NCBI GenBank assembly: GCA_944390305.1
Contig: CALXPX010000033.1
Location: forward strand, 1 to 12,101
Direction: 5' to 3'
Source of the DNA: an uncultured Clostridia bacterium
Lineage (GTDB): Bacteria > Bacillota > Clostridia > TANB77 > CAG-508
Length of the DNA stretch: 12,101 nt
Of the stretch, positions 1-8,221 are shown piece by piece (positions within the stretch are counted from its first letter, which is position 1; every line of letters begins with the position of its first letter). The notes under the pieces were generated by a model, which saw only the letters and a list, made by a program, of their open reading frames with translations, was not told the origin of the DNA and searched no databases. Position numbers and translations under genes: made by a program.

Positions 1-1218
1 ACAATGGTAATTGGAGGAAAAGTTTGGGTTGATGGTAGAAATACTAAAGAATCAAAATTAAATGGTAGATTAAATGCTAATGCAGATGATAATACAGATA
101 GTATTTATGCTGGTATGTTAGTCGATTTATACTTAAAGAGAGATGGAAGTCTAGTTGCGTCAACCACAACAGATGATAAGGGAAGTTATAGATTTGATAA
201 CTTAAATGCATTAGAAAAATATATAGTTAAATTTACTTATAATGGACAAATATACGAAAATACTTATTACAAAGAAGATTTAAGTGGAGGATATTCTAAT
301 GCAAAAGATGTAGGAAGAGAAGCTTTTAACTCTAAATTTGTTAAGATCGATTCTTCACCAGATAACTATAACTCAAATGGATGGAAACAAGCCTATGCAT
401 TAGAAACAAAGCTAAAAAAAGATAATGGAGATTTTATAAGCGATGCTTCTGGAGCATTAACATTTGAAGAAGCTTGGAATAAATTTGTAGAGTTTGCAAA
501 AAATGATAAATCATATACTAAAGCATATACTGACTTAGAAAATTGGTTAATAGGAGAAGGTGTAGGTTCTACTGATGTAAACGGTGTAGTGCAATATATT
601 AAAGATTGTATGATTGTTGCAGAAGTAAGAGAACTACCAGATTATGACCATTTTGTACTTGAAAATTTAAATAATCCAAATAGTCAATCAGATACAGTTA
701 CTGCAGCAGGAAGTAAATGGTATTCATTATATACATCAAAATCTGATCAAAGTAGGAATGTTGACTTTGGTATATATGTAAGAGATACAGCAGATTTAGC
801 AATACAAAAAGACGTATATAAAGCTATTGTAAGAGTAAATGGAAAAACTCATGAATATATGTATAATGATAAAGATGCAGATATTAATGATGATGGATCT
901 TGGAATATATCTGTAAGAGCAAGTGATTACTTATATAACGGAACATATAAATATACAAGAGAAATACGTAAATCAGAATATTTATATGATGGAAGTATTT
1001 ATGGTGCAAATGGTGGAACATCTGCAAAAGACTTACAAGTATATATAACATATAGAATTGCAGTAAGAAACCAATCATCAACATATGATACAGCTGTTAA
1101 TGAAATAGTTGATTACTATGATAAAAACGAATATGAATATGATGGATCAAATCCAATAATTAATGAAAATACATTCGTAGGAAATAGAGCAGCTGAAAAA
1201 ATAGCTAACTTAAATGTA
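1..1218 (+). repeat. Module 1 of surface protein (SdrD-B-like + adhesin-like region)
   Basis: This is the first copy of a two-part module. It contains the SdrD-B-like domain (residues 3-77), the landmark YNGQIYENTYY (79-89), the phrase AKDVGREAFNS, then VDFGIYVRDTADLAIQKDV (from residue 253) and a strand series ending near IVDYYD (368-373). The same landmarks recur in the same order in module 2. Boundaries are approximate and come from reading the two stretches side by side, not from a computed alignment. Confidence 0.55.
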
Positions 1219-3900
1219 AGTACAAGTACAACTTTAAGTAATAATAGACAAAATACAACGCTTTCAAATTATTATGAACCTTTATACTTATCTGGAATAA
1301 AAGGTGAGAATGGAAGTGATACTATTTCTACAAACGGTGGTATGGCATTTGTATATTTAACACTTAAAGTAAAAACTCATACTGACGAAAATGGAATGGA
1401 TGACAGAGTCCAAATGGACGTTGATGTTTCAACTGGAAATGAAAAAGGTCTTGGAAAACGTAATTTGGCTGAACTAAATGGTTATTCAACATATTATAAA
1501 TCAGGAGCAACTATTCCAGATACATTAGATAATAATAATAATCCTAAAGATAAAGATGTAAGTGGAAATGATGCAGGTCTAGTAGATAAAGACTCAAATG
1601 CAGGTAACTTAACAAATAGAGATATAAATAGTGATGGAGACTTAATTATAAGTGATGACCCTGTACAAAATAGGGTAGAAGATGATACAGATAAAGCACC
1701 AAATATTAGATTAGTATTCCCTCCAAATGATTCTGATGAAAGAACATTTACTGGATATGTATTTGAAGATGAAAGAAATGAAGCATCAGATAAAGCAGTA
1801 GTAGGTAATGGTAAATATGATAATGGTGAAACTAAGATTAATGGTGTAACAGTTCAGTTAGTTGAACTTGTTCAAGAAGTTAATGTAAATGATGCAGGTA
1901 GTCCAACGGGAAATTACTTAGGTGAATATGTATGGTATGCTAGAAAATATGAAAATGGTAACTGGGTAGATGTAAATAGTTCAGATTCATCTGAAAGTAG
2001 AAGATACTATAGTGGACAAAAAGAAACTGTTTCTCCAATAATTTCTGGTCCTGGCGCTACAAAAGTAAATGGATATCAAATAACAGAAGATGGTGAGTAT
2101 GCATTCAAATCTATACCAGCAGGAGACTTCTTCATAAGATTCATTTATGGTGATACAACTCAAACAACATTGACTGTAAAAGACGGTGAAGGAAAAGAAG
2201 TTGTAGATTTACTATCAGGTGTAACAACCAATGTAAATGGAGAACAAGGATTTATATCTACTGAAGGATTAAATGCTAAATCATATAATGGTCAAGATTA
2301 TAAGAGTACAACATACCAAGCAGGAGTAAGTCAAACTGGCTCATACAATGGAATTAATGCATATACAAATTATGATAATCAAAATTACAATATAACAATT
2401 AATGACAATACTTCACCAGTAAATGGAAGTGCTTCTAAATATAATATTAGTAAATATATAGACAGAGAAGCTACAAATGTAGATGGAAAAGATAAAAATG
2501 TAATGTACTATTATAATATTGGAGAAAGTGCTACACAAAGTGGTGTATCAGATGCTAAAGATGTAGGAAATGTAAGAGATGCTTCAAATACTTACTCTAA
2601 GGGAAGAGAAAATATTGATGGAGAAACTCATGGTACATTAGTAAATGCTAGAGCAGAAGTATTAGCAGCAGGATTAAAAGTAAATTCTGATGAAGATCAA
2701 GCTAAACAAGTATCTATGATAAAAGAATTGATGGATAATACTGCAATGACATCTCAAACAGGTGTTATAAATACAGAAATTGAGTATAATAGATCAGAAA
2801 CAGGTGATCAAGGAAACAACAATTCTATGTCATATGTTATTGATGATATAGACCTTGGACTTGCAGAAAGACCTATTGCACAATTAGATATGTATAAAGA
2901 AGTATCTAACATGAAGATTACTCTTGCAGATGGTACAATACTATTTGACACAGGTAAATCTGTTACAAACGTAGCATATGCAGAACATGAAGGACATACT
3001 GCAGATTATGTAGGAGTACCTGATGAAAATCGTGGCCCTGCATATAGACTAAGAGGAATAACATTAGGTAAAAATTCAGAAAGTACACCAGAGTTAATTA
3101 CAACATATATGGACGAAGAATTGATGTATGGTGCTAGAATTGAACTAACTTATACATTTAGAGTGACCAATGTTGGTGAAGTAGACTACATGGATAAACA
3201 ATTCTACTATACAGGAAAATCAAATGCACCAAATGACATAAATAATATATCAAAATCAAGAGCAGATACTGTTGTAGATTATGTATCAAATAACCTTCAA
3301 TTCTTACCTACAAATGATAATAATAGAACATGGTCAATTAGAACTGTAGAAGAATTAACATCTAATGCTAATACAGGAACAAATGTAGGCGATGATACTA
3401 ACTTAATTCATACTAAGTTTACAAACACATTAAACACTTATAATGCAATTGTAACTACAAAAGCATTAGGCGATGTTAACTTATCACCAGAGAAATATAA
3501 CGAAGATGTTCAATCATCAGTACAAACACAAATGATGTTATCTTCAACATTAACTCCAGATAGTGGAGATGATAGTATGGTATATAATAACTTAGCTGAA
3601 ATGGTTCAAGTATCTAATGACCAAGGTAGAAGAATGAAATTCTCAATTGTTGGTAACCAACAAATGGCTGATCAAAGCTTAGGAGTTGGAGATCCGGCAA
3701 ATCCAGATGAAGGAATTTATACAAAATCAGACTTAGTAACACCAGAAGAACCAGATGCTGATAGTTCACAACAAGTTGTAATATTACCACCAACAGGTGC
3801 TAATAAAAATTACACATTATGGATCATTATAGGAATTACAGCTTTAGTTTTAATCGGTGGAGGTATATTCTTAATAAAAAAGAAAATACTTAAGAAATAA
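1..3900 (+). CDS. Large sortase-anchored surface protein with SdrD-B-like repeats (5' end outside window)
   Basis: A cell-wall-anchored surface protein, probably an adhesin or matrix-type protein. At least 1298 residues are visible from the first ATG at base 4, but there is no signal peptide and the reading frame is open to base 1. The first residues already form an SdrD-B-like beta-sandwich (IGGKVWVDG...TTTDDKGSYRFDNL, residues 3-77), so the true start lies upstream. A second SdrD-B-like domain lies at about 577-722. Each is followed by an adhesin/isopeptide-like region (about 253-405 and 950-1100). An acidic EF-hand-like loop (DINSDGDLIISDD, 540-552) lies between the modules. The C-terminus carries LPPTG (1261-1265), a hydrophobic segment and a KKKILKK tail, which is a complete sortase signal. 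The protein is very rich in Asn, Asp, Tyr and Thr and nearly free of Cys, as usual for exported Gram-positive wall proteins. Ligand and exact role cannot be read from sequence. Confidence 0.85.
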   Translation, partial: TMVIGGKVWVDGRNTKESKLNGRLNANADDNTDSIYAGMLVDLYLKRDGSLVASTTTDDKGSYRFDNLNALEKYIVKFTYNGQIYENTYYKEDLSGGYSNAKDVGREAFNSKFVKIDSSPDNYNSNGWKQAYALETKLKKDNGDFISDASGALTFEEAWNKFVEFAKNDKSYTKAYTDLENWLIGEGVGSTDVNGVVQYIKDCMIVAEVRELPDYDHFVLENLNNPNSQSDTVTAAGSKWYSLYTSKSDQSRNVDFGIYVRDTADLAIQKDVYKAIVRVNGKTHEYMYNDKDADINDDGSWNISVRASDYLYNGTYKYTREIRKSEYLYDGSIYGANGGTSAKDLQVYITYRIAVRNQSSTYDTAVNEIVDYYDKNEYEYDGSNPIINENTFVGNRAAEKIANLNVSTSTTLSNNRQNTTLSNYYEPLYLSGIKGENGSDTISTNGGMAFVYLTLKVKTHTDENGMDDRVQMDVDVSTGNEKGLGKRNLAELNGYSTYYKSGATIPDTLDNNNNPKDKDVSGNDAGLVDKDSNAGNLTNRDINSDGDLIISDDPVQNRVEDDTDKAPNIRLVFPPNDSDERTFTGYVFEDERNEASDKAVVGNGKYDNGETKINGVTVQLVELVQEVNVNDAGSPTGNYLGEYVWYARKYENGNWVDVNSSDSSESRRYYSGQKETVSPIISGPGATKVNGYQITEDGEYAFKSIPAGDFFIRFIYGDTTQTTLTVKDGEGKEVVDLLSGVTTNVNGEQGFISTEGLNAKSYNGQDYKSTTYQAGVSQTGSYNGINAYTNYDNQNYNITINDNTSPVNGSASKYNISKYIDREATNVDGKDKNVMYYYNIGESATQSGVSDAKDVGNVRDASNTYSKGRENIDGETHGTLVNARAEVLAAGLKVNSDEDQAKQVSMIKELMDNTAMTSQTGVINTEIEYNRSETGDQGNNNSMSYVIDDIDLGLAERPIAQLDMYKEVSNMKITLADGTILFDTGKSVTNVAYAEHEGHTADYVGVPDENRGPAYRLRGITLGKNSESTPELITTYMDEELMYGARIELTYTFRVTNVGEVDYMDKQFYYTGKSNAPNDINNISKSRADTVVDYVSNNLQFLPTNDNNRTWSIRTVEELTSNANTGTNVGDDTNLIHTKFTNTLNTYNAIVTTKALGDVNLSPEKYNEDVQSSVQTQMMLSSTLTPDSGDDSMVYNNLAEMVQVSNDQGRRMKFSIVGNQQMADQSLGVGDPANPDEGIYTKSDLVTPEEPDADSSQQVVILPPTGANKNYTLWIIIGITALVLIGGGIFLIKKKILKK
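1732..3306 (+). repeat. Module 2 of surface protein, diverged copy of module 1
   Basis: The second copy contains an SdrD-B-like domain (RTFTGYVFEDERNE to GDFFIRFIYGD, about residues 577-722), the landmark YNGQDYKSTTYQ (from 761), the phrase SDAKDVGNVRDASNTYS, then DLGLAERPIAQLDMYKEV (from 950) and ADTVVDYVSNNLQF (about 1087-1100). Order and spacing match module 1, although identity is low outside these landmarks. Confidence 0.55.
3784..3897 (+). other. LPPTG sortase sorting signal
   Basis: This C-terminal signal encodes LPPTG (3784-3798), a short polar linker, a hydrophobic stretch (WIIIGITALVLIGGGIFLI) and a basic tail (KKKILKK). Sortases of the LPXTG type cut between Thr and Gly and attach the protein to peptidoglycan or a pilus subunit. 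The X position is Pro. No sortase gene is in the window. Confidence 0.93.
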
Positions 3901-3906
3901 ATTATT

Positions 3907-3937
3907 AAAACAAGACTAGATTTCTAGTCTTGTTTTT
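3907..3937 (+). terminator. Intrinsic terminator of surface protein gene
   Basis: A perfect inverted repeat (CAAGACTAGA, 3911-3920, and TCTAGTCTTG, 3923-3932) is extended by an A-run before it (3907-3910) and followed directly by a T-run (3933-3937). It starts six bases after the stop codon and separates this gene from spoIIE. The flanking A and T runs mean it could also work on the other strand. Confidence 0.92.
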
Positions 3938-4060
3938 CTATATTTCTATTTATTAATATAATTTAAAAGATAAATATATTGTATTTTTAGTAATTTTAGG
4001 GTAAAATAAGTAAAAATATATCACAAAATGTAATATACTTTTTTAAATACAAAGACTAAT

Positions 4061-4105
4061 TTTGACAAAAAAATTATTAGACAAGTATTAAAATAGTTGT
4101 AAATT
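4061..4105 (+). promoter_or_regulatory. spoIIE promoter region with Spo0A-box-like sequences
   Basis: TTTGACAAA (4061-4069) matches the reverse complement of the Spo0A box (TTCGACAAA) at 8 of 9 positions. TTAGACAAG (4077-4085) matches at 7 of 9 in the same orientation, 16 bases downstream. The first also contains a consensus -35 (TTGACA, 4062-4067), with TATTAA (4086-4091) as a possible -10 at 18-base spacing. An alternative promoter is TTAGAC (4077-4082) with TAAATT (4100-4105) at 17-base spacing, which would place the better 0A box just upstream of the -35. Direct control of spoIIE by Spo0A with sigma-A is known in Bacillus. Here it is inferred from sequence and position. Confidence 0.5.
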
Positions 4106-4127
4106 AAAAAAGTAAGAGGTGTGAAGG

Positions 4128-6575
4128 ATGTTGCAAAATATTTCAAGAGAATTAGGATATGACGAAGAAGCGAAAAAAGCAAGTAGCAAAAATTATTTTG
4201 AAGTTACTAAAAAAATATTTACAAAACAGAATGTGGCTGTTTATATTTTAAGTTTATTAATTTCAATGGTAAGTTTTGGAGATGATTTTATTATTTCTCC
4301 ATTTGGCTTAGCATTAGTTGCAGCTAGTATAAGCAGAGGGCTTCCATTAGTAATGGTATATGTTACTAGTTTGATTGGTACAACTATAAAATTTGGTATT
4401 AATGGATTATTAATTTATATTGTTAGTTCTTTATTAGTTTTACTATCTGTTATAATTACTAAACCTAGAAGAAATATAGAAGATAGTAATGAGAAAGTTA
4501 AAATAGGTGGCAACTTAGCATTTTCTGTGTTTATTGTTCAACTAATATACATATTATTCACTGGATTTTATTTTTATGACTTTTTAGCTTCAATTATGAT
4601 TAGTATAACTACTTATATTTTCTATAAAATATTCGTAAATTCTATATCTGTAATTAGTGAATATGGAATAAAAAAAGTATTTTCAGTAGAAGAGGTAATA
4701 GGAGCTAGTCTTTTAATTGCAATAGCAGTTTCAGCTTTAGGAAATTTAAGTGTTTTTTCATTTTCATTAAAAAATATTATTTGTATTTTTATTGTATTAT
4801 ATCTAGGATGGAGAAATGGAATATTAGTAGGCGCAACAAGTGGAATTACTGTAGGAGTAGTTTTAAGTATAATAGGTGGAGGAGAGGAAGTATTAATTGC
4901 AGCATATGCTATTTCTGGAATGATTGCAGGATTACTTAATAAATTTGGAAAAATTGGAGTTATTATTGGCTTTGTTTTGGGAAATATTGCTGTTGCTTAT
5001 GCCTCTAATGGTGGAACAAATAATATAATAGTGTTTCAAGAGATTTTAATAGCAGCAGTTGGATTATTATTTGTACCTAAAAGAGCAAAAATAAGTATAG
5101 AGGAAGTTATTCCAGATACTAAATTATTGCCAGAAGCGGGAAGAAATTTAGAAGAAAGTCAAGAAACTATTACAAAGTTAACTAGTATATCTAAAACTAT
5201 TTCAGACATGGCAAATAATTATGAACAAAATGAATCATATGAAAAGAACCTAGAAATATTTGAAGATGAACTCTTAAGTAGCCTAGATGGATTAGAAGGA
5301 AATGTCTTATATGATGATATATATAACAATGAAGAAAATATTATAGAAGACATTTTAGATAATCTATTAGAAAATGGCGTTATGACTGAAAATGGAATAG
5401 TTAGCATATTTGCAAAACATAATATATATTTAATGAATGCAGAAGACTCTAGTATAAAAGACTCAGAATTACAAGAAATTAGAGAAATGATAAAAGTTAT
5501 AAATATGTCTTATAGAATTAGTAAAAATAATTTTATTTGGCAAAAGAAATTAGATGAAAATAATAAAAACGTATCTAAACAATTGAAAAATGTATCAGAT
5601 GCAATAAAAGATATTGCAAGTGGTATAGTAGAGACAGTAGATAAATATACTGAGGAAGAAAATAAAATAAAAATTATTTTAGAAGAAAAAAATATAGATA
5701 TTAAGGATATAAATATAAAAAAAGAAAAAAATGGAAGATTTATTGTAAATGTATATACAAATATTTGTGATAATGAGAATGGTAAAAAATGTCCAGTAAA
5801 GCAAATAGATAAGGTTATTTCAGGAGTCTTAGATGATAAGTTTATACTTCAAAATCAAGAATGTGGAATAAGACTAAATAAAAATATGTGTATGTATACT
5901 TATATATCTGATGATAAATATATTATTCAGACAGGAATATCTAAAGCAAAAAAAGATGATTCAATTGTATCAGGAGATAATATATCTCAAATAAGACTTG
6001 CCGATGGAAAATACCTACTTGCTATTAGTGATGGTATGGGTTCAGGTGCTGATGCAAGAAGAAATAGTAAGATTGCAATTAGTATGCTAGAGAGACTTCT
6101 TAGTTCAGGTTTTGATAAAGAAACATCTATAAATTTAATAAATTCTGCTATCTTAAATGCTAACAAAGAAGAAATGTATGCAACACTTGATATAGAAATA
6201 TTAGATTTATATGAGGGTAAGATGGAAATATTAAAAAATGGAGCATGTCCTACATATGTAAAGAGAAATAAAAATGTTAGTTTAATAAAATCAGAATCAT
6301 TGCCAACAGGTATAGTTAATGATATTAACATAGATACATATGATAAAGATTTAGAAAGTGGAGATATTGTAGTTATTTGTAGTGATGGCATTATAGAGTC
6401 AAACCATGAATATGCTAATAAAGAACTTTGGGTAAAATATCTTTTAGAAGAAATACAAACAGATAGTCCAGAGAAAATAGCAGATATTATTCTACATGAG
6501 GCAATAGATAATGACTTTGGAAAAGCTAAAGATGATATGAGTATAATAGCCTTTAAAGTAAATAAAAAAAGATAA
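4128..6575 (+). CDS. spoIIE: Stage II sporulation protein E, SpoIIAA-P serine phosphatase
   Basis: SpoIIE dephosphorylates the anti-anti-sigma factor SpoIIAA at the asymmetric septum, which releases sigma-F in the forespore. The 815 residues match the usual family length (about 800-830). In order: a short cytoplasmic N-terminus, a multi-span membrane region (about residues 35-318, including ISPFGLALVAASISRG), a long charged central region (about 319-590, the FtsZ-interaction/oligomerisation region in the family), and a C-terminal PP2C-type domain (about 590-815). The metal-binding motifs are intact: ISDGMGSGADA with D635, CSDGIIES with D753, and DDMSIIAF with D802/D803. The start at 4128 is set by AGAGGTG (4115-4121) with a six-base gap. 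The gene stands alone between two terminators, and none of its frequent genomic neighbours (divIC, yabP/Q, tilS, ftsH) is visible. This identifies the organism as having, or descending from, an endospore programme. Confidence 0.96.
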   Translation: MLQNISRELGYDEEAKKASSKNYFEVTKKIFTKQNVAVYILSLLISMVSFGDDFIISPFGLALVAASISRGLPLVMVYVTSLIGTTIKFGINGLLIYIVSSLLVLLSVIITKPRRNIEDSNEKVKIGGNLAFSVFIVQLIYILFTGFYFYDFLASIMISITTYIFYKIFVNSISVISEYGIKKVFSVEEVIGASLLIAIAVSALGNLSVFSFSLKNIICIFIVLYLGWRNGILVGATSGITVGVVLSIIGGGEEVLIAAYAISGMIAGLLNKFGKIGVIIGFVLGNIAVAYASNGGTNNIIVFQEILIAAVGLLFVPKRAKISIEEVIPDTKLLPEAGRNLEESQETITKLTSISKTISDMANNYEQNESYEKNLEIFEDELLSSLDGLEGNVLYDDIYNNEENIIEDILDNLLENGVMTENGIVSIFAKHNIYLMNAEDSSIKDSELQEIREMIKVINMSYRISKNNFIWQKKLDENNKNVSKQLKNVSDAIKDIASGIVETVDKYTEEENKIKIILEEKNIDIKDINIKKEKNGRFIVNVYTNICDNENGKKCPVKQIDKVISGVLDDKFILQNQECGIRLNKNMCMYTYISDDKYIIQTGISKAKKDDSIVSGDNISQIRLADGKYLLAISDGMGSGADARRNSKIAISMLERLLSSGFDKETSINLINSAILNANKEEMYATLDIEILDLYEGKMEILKNGACPTYVKRNKNVSLIKSESLPTGIVNDINIDTYDKDLESGDIVVICSDGIIESNHEYANKELWVKYLLEEIQTDSPEKIADIILHEAIDNDFGKAKDDMSIIAFKVNKKR

Positions 6576-6580
6576 GATAT

Positions 6581-6612
6581 AAAAGAATAAAACTTTTGGT
6601 TTTATTCTTTTT
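6581..6612 (+). terminator. Intrinsic terminator of spoIIE
   Basis: A 13-base perfect stem (6581-6593 with 6599-6611) closes a TTTTG loop and runs into T-rich sequence. It starts five bases after the spoIIE stop codon. The stem is A/T-rich, but the symmetry is exact. It isolates spoIIE from the next operon. Confidence 0.85.
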
Positions 6613-6624
6613 GTTTGTAATCTA

Positions 6625-6653
6625 TTGAAAAAATCGCTTAAAACTGATATAGT
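6625..6653 (+). promoter_or_regulatory. Sigma-A promoter (extended -10) of the WG-repeat/acpS/tatD operon
   Basis: TTGAAA (6625-6630), a 17-base spacer and TATAGT (6648-6653) form the promoter. TGA just before the -10 gives the extended TGn element. It sits directly after the spoIIE terminator and about 30 bases before the start codon. No other promoter is obvious inside the following four genes, so it probably drives all of them. Confidence 0.75.
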
Positions 6654-6683
6654 ATATATGAATAATTTAACCTGGAGGTAAAT

Positions 6684-8210
6684 ATGGCAAGTCGAGGGAG
6701 AAGATATGATGGAGAACCAAAATTAAATATAAAAAAAGTAATAGCTGTTTTGATTTTATTAATAGTTATAATAATGTGTATAGTGCTTATTTTTAAATTT
6801 GCAAAACAAGATAAAAAAGCTGACTCTAAAGTAGTAACTAATTCATATATAAGTGTTTATTCATCAGGTAAATGGGGAGTTATAAATTCAAAAGGAGAAA
6901 CAATTATTGATACTAAATATGACGATATGATAATAATTCCTGATCCTACAAAAGCAGTTTTTATATATCAAAATAATGTTGACTTAGAAAATGGGAATTA
7001 TGATTCAAAAGCAATTGATGATAAATCTAATGAATTATTTACATCATATGATAAAATAGAGGCACTTCAAAATATAGATAATAATAACTTATTAACATAT
7101 GATACTAATGCCTTGAAAGTAAGCAAAAATGGAAAATATGGGCTTATAAATTTTAATGGAAAAGAACTTCTTACATGTGAATATGATAATATATATCCAC
7201 TAAAGGGAGTAAAAAATAGTATAGTAACTCTTAAAGATGGTAAATATGGATTAGTAGATAATAGCGGAAATATTATAATAGATAATACATATTCAGAGAT
7301 AACACCTTTAACAAATAAATATGAAGATGGATATGTTGTTAAAGACGAAAATGGGAATTATGGATTAATAAATTATAATAAAAAACAAGTATTAGAATGC
7401 AAATATTCTCAAATTCTAAATGTTTGCGGAAATGATTTATATGTTGTAAGAGAATCTGGAAGTCTAAAAATAATAGATTCAAATGGAGAGACGAAACTAC
7501 AAGATAAATTTGATACAGTAGAGAGCATAGATGGAAATAATATTATAATAACAAATAATGATAAGTATGGAGTTATAACAACAGATGGAGAGATCAAATT
7601 AGAAAGTACATATGAAGATTTATCATATATATCTGATGAAAATTATATAGCTAAAAAAGATGGAAAATACGGAATAATTAATTTATCTAATGAAACAAAA
7701 GTAGAGTTTAATTATACAAATATGATATATATGAAAGATGAAAATTTTATAGAAGCTGACAGAGAAGATGGACTTACAGATCTATTAGATAGTAATTTTC
7801 AAGTTAAAGTTTCAGGAATCGTTTCAGAAATAAATACTACTAATGGTTATGTTAAGGTAAGAGTAGATAACGAAAATAAATACTACAACTTTAGATTAGA
7901 AAATAAATCTTCACAAGATATATTCAAAACAAATACAATATTTTTATCTAAAAAAGATGGCAAATATGGTTTCGTAGATAAAAATGGAGTGGTAATTGTA
8001 GATTATATCTATGATGATGCAACAGAGCAAAATGATTATGGATATGCTGCTGTAAAATCTAATGGTAAATGGGGTGCAATTGATCAAACTGGAAAAGTAG
8101 TAGTTTCACCTTCATATGACTTAATGCAAAATACAGTTATTAGTTTTATTGGAAAATGGCATTTAGCACCGGATTTAAATGCAAATTATTATACAGATGA
8201 GAAAGAATAG
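6684..8210 (+). CDS. Membrane-anchored WG-repeat protein
   Basis: 508 residues. A short basic N-terminus is followed by one strongly hydrophobic segment (about residues 19-39) that lacks a convincing cleavage site, so the protein is probably anchored with its body outside the membrane. The rest is about ten copies of the WG repeat (Pfam WG_beta_rep type), each with the core G-K-W/Y-G-hydrophobic-I/V-(N/D)-x-x-G-(K/E) followed by an aromatic-Asp element such as KYDDM. These repeats occur in many secreted or surface Firmicute and Bacteroidetes proteins, but their binding partner is largely unknown. The start is fixed by GGAGGT (6674-6679) before ATG 6684. It is the first gene of the unit and is followed 11 bases later by the tail-anchored protein. 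Function is not predictable beyond an extracytoplasmic binding or scaffold role. Confidence 0.85.
   Translation: MASRGRRYDGEPKLNIKKVIAVLILLIVIIMCIVLIFKFAKQDKKADSKVVTNSYISVYSSGKWGVINSKGETIIDTKYDDMIIIPDPTKAVFIYQNNVDLENGNYDSKAIDDKSNELFTSYDKIEALQNIDNNNLLTYDTNALKVSKNGKYGLINFNGKELLTCEYDNIYPLKGVKNSIVTLKDGKYGLVDNSGNIIIDNTYSEITPLTNKYEDGYVVKDENGNYGLINYNKKQVLECKYSQILNVCGNDLYVVRESGSLKIIDSNGETKLQDKFDTVESIDGNNIIITNNDKYGVITTDGEIKLESTYEDLSYISDENYIAKKDGKYGIINLSNETKVEFNYTNMIYMKDENFIEADREDGLTDLLDSNFQVKVSGIVSEINTTNGYVKVRVDNENKYYNFRLENKSSQDIFKTNTIFLSKKDGKYGFVDKNGVVIVDYIYDDATEQNDYGYAAVKSNGKWGAIDQTGKVVVSPSYDLMQNTVISFIGKWHLAPDLNANYYTDEKE
6861..8126 (+). repeat. Tandem WG repeats within the protein
   Basis: Repeat units are visible near residues 60-83, 148-172, 183-206, 221-244, 257-279, 291-313, 324-346, 423-446 and 459-481, with a degenerate unit around 363-385. 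Typical cores are GKWGVINSKGE, GKYGLVDNSGN, GKYGFVDKNGV and GKWGAIDQTGK. Copies keep the G-K-Y/W-G signature, except for the 257-279 unit and the degenerate unit. The stretches at about 84-147 and 386-422 are longer linkers without the motif. Confidence 0.85.
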
Positions 8211-8215
8211 AGGTG
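8209..8215 (+). promoter_or_regulatory. Shine-Dalgarno site choosing ATG 8222
   Basis: AGAGGTG overlaps the end of the WG-protein stop codon (TAG 8208-8210) and lies six bases before ATG 8222. The same motif with the same spacing precedes spoIIE. The in-frame GTG at 8213 is part of this site, so it is not the likely start. Confidence 0.75.
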
Positions 8216-8221
8216 AATTAT

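Noticed and set aside
4..6. ATG at base 4 as the true start of the surface protein
   Set aside because: There is no signal peptide, it starts inside a beta-sandwich domain, and the frame is open to base 1.
884..1084. Minus-strand open frame of 66 codons inside the surface protein gene
   Set aside because: It is antisense to a clear coding region, has low-complexity Ile/Leu/His composition from complementary AT-rich codons, and has no ribosome site.
3940..4060. Possible small gene or RNA before spoIIE
   Set aside because: The stretch is AT-rich with no ribosome site plus start codon, no stable stem and no T-run terminator.
5219..5407. Minus-strand open frame of 62 codons inside spoIIE
   Set aside because: It mirrors the Glu/Asn-rich central region of spoIIE and gives a Ser/Phe-rich nonsense protein.
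5987..6391. Minus-strand open frame of 134 codons over the spoIIE phosphatase domain
   Set aside because: Its length comes from the codon bias of the conserved sense gene; the sense strand holds intact PP2C motifs and the antisense product has no recognisable domain.
7409..7597. Minus-strand open frame of 62 codons inside the WG-repeat gene
   Set aside because: Shadow of repetitive sense coding, with no ribosome site or family resemblance.
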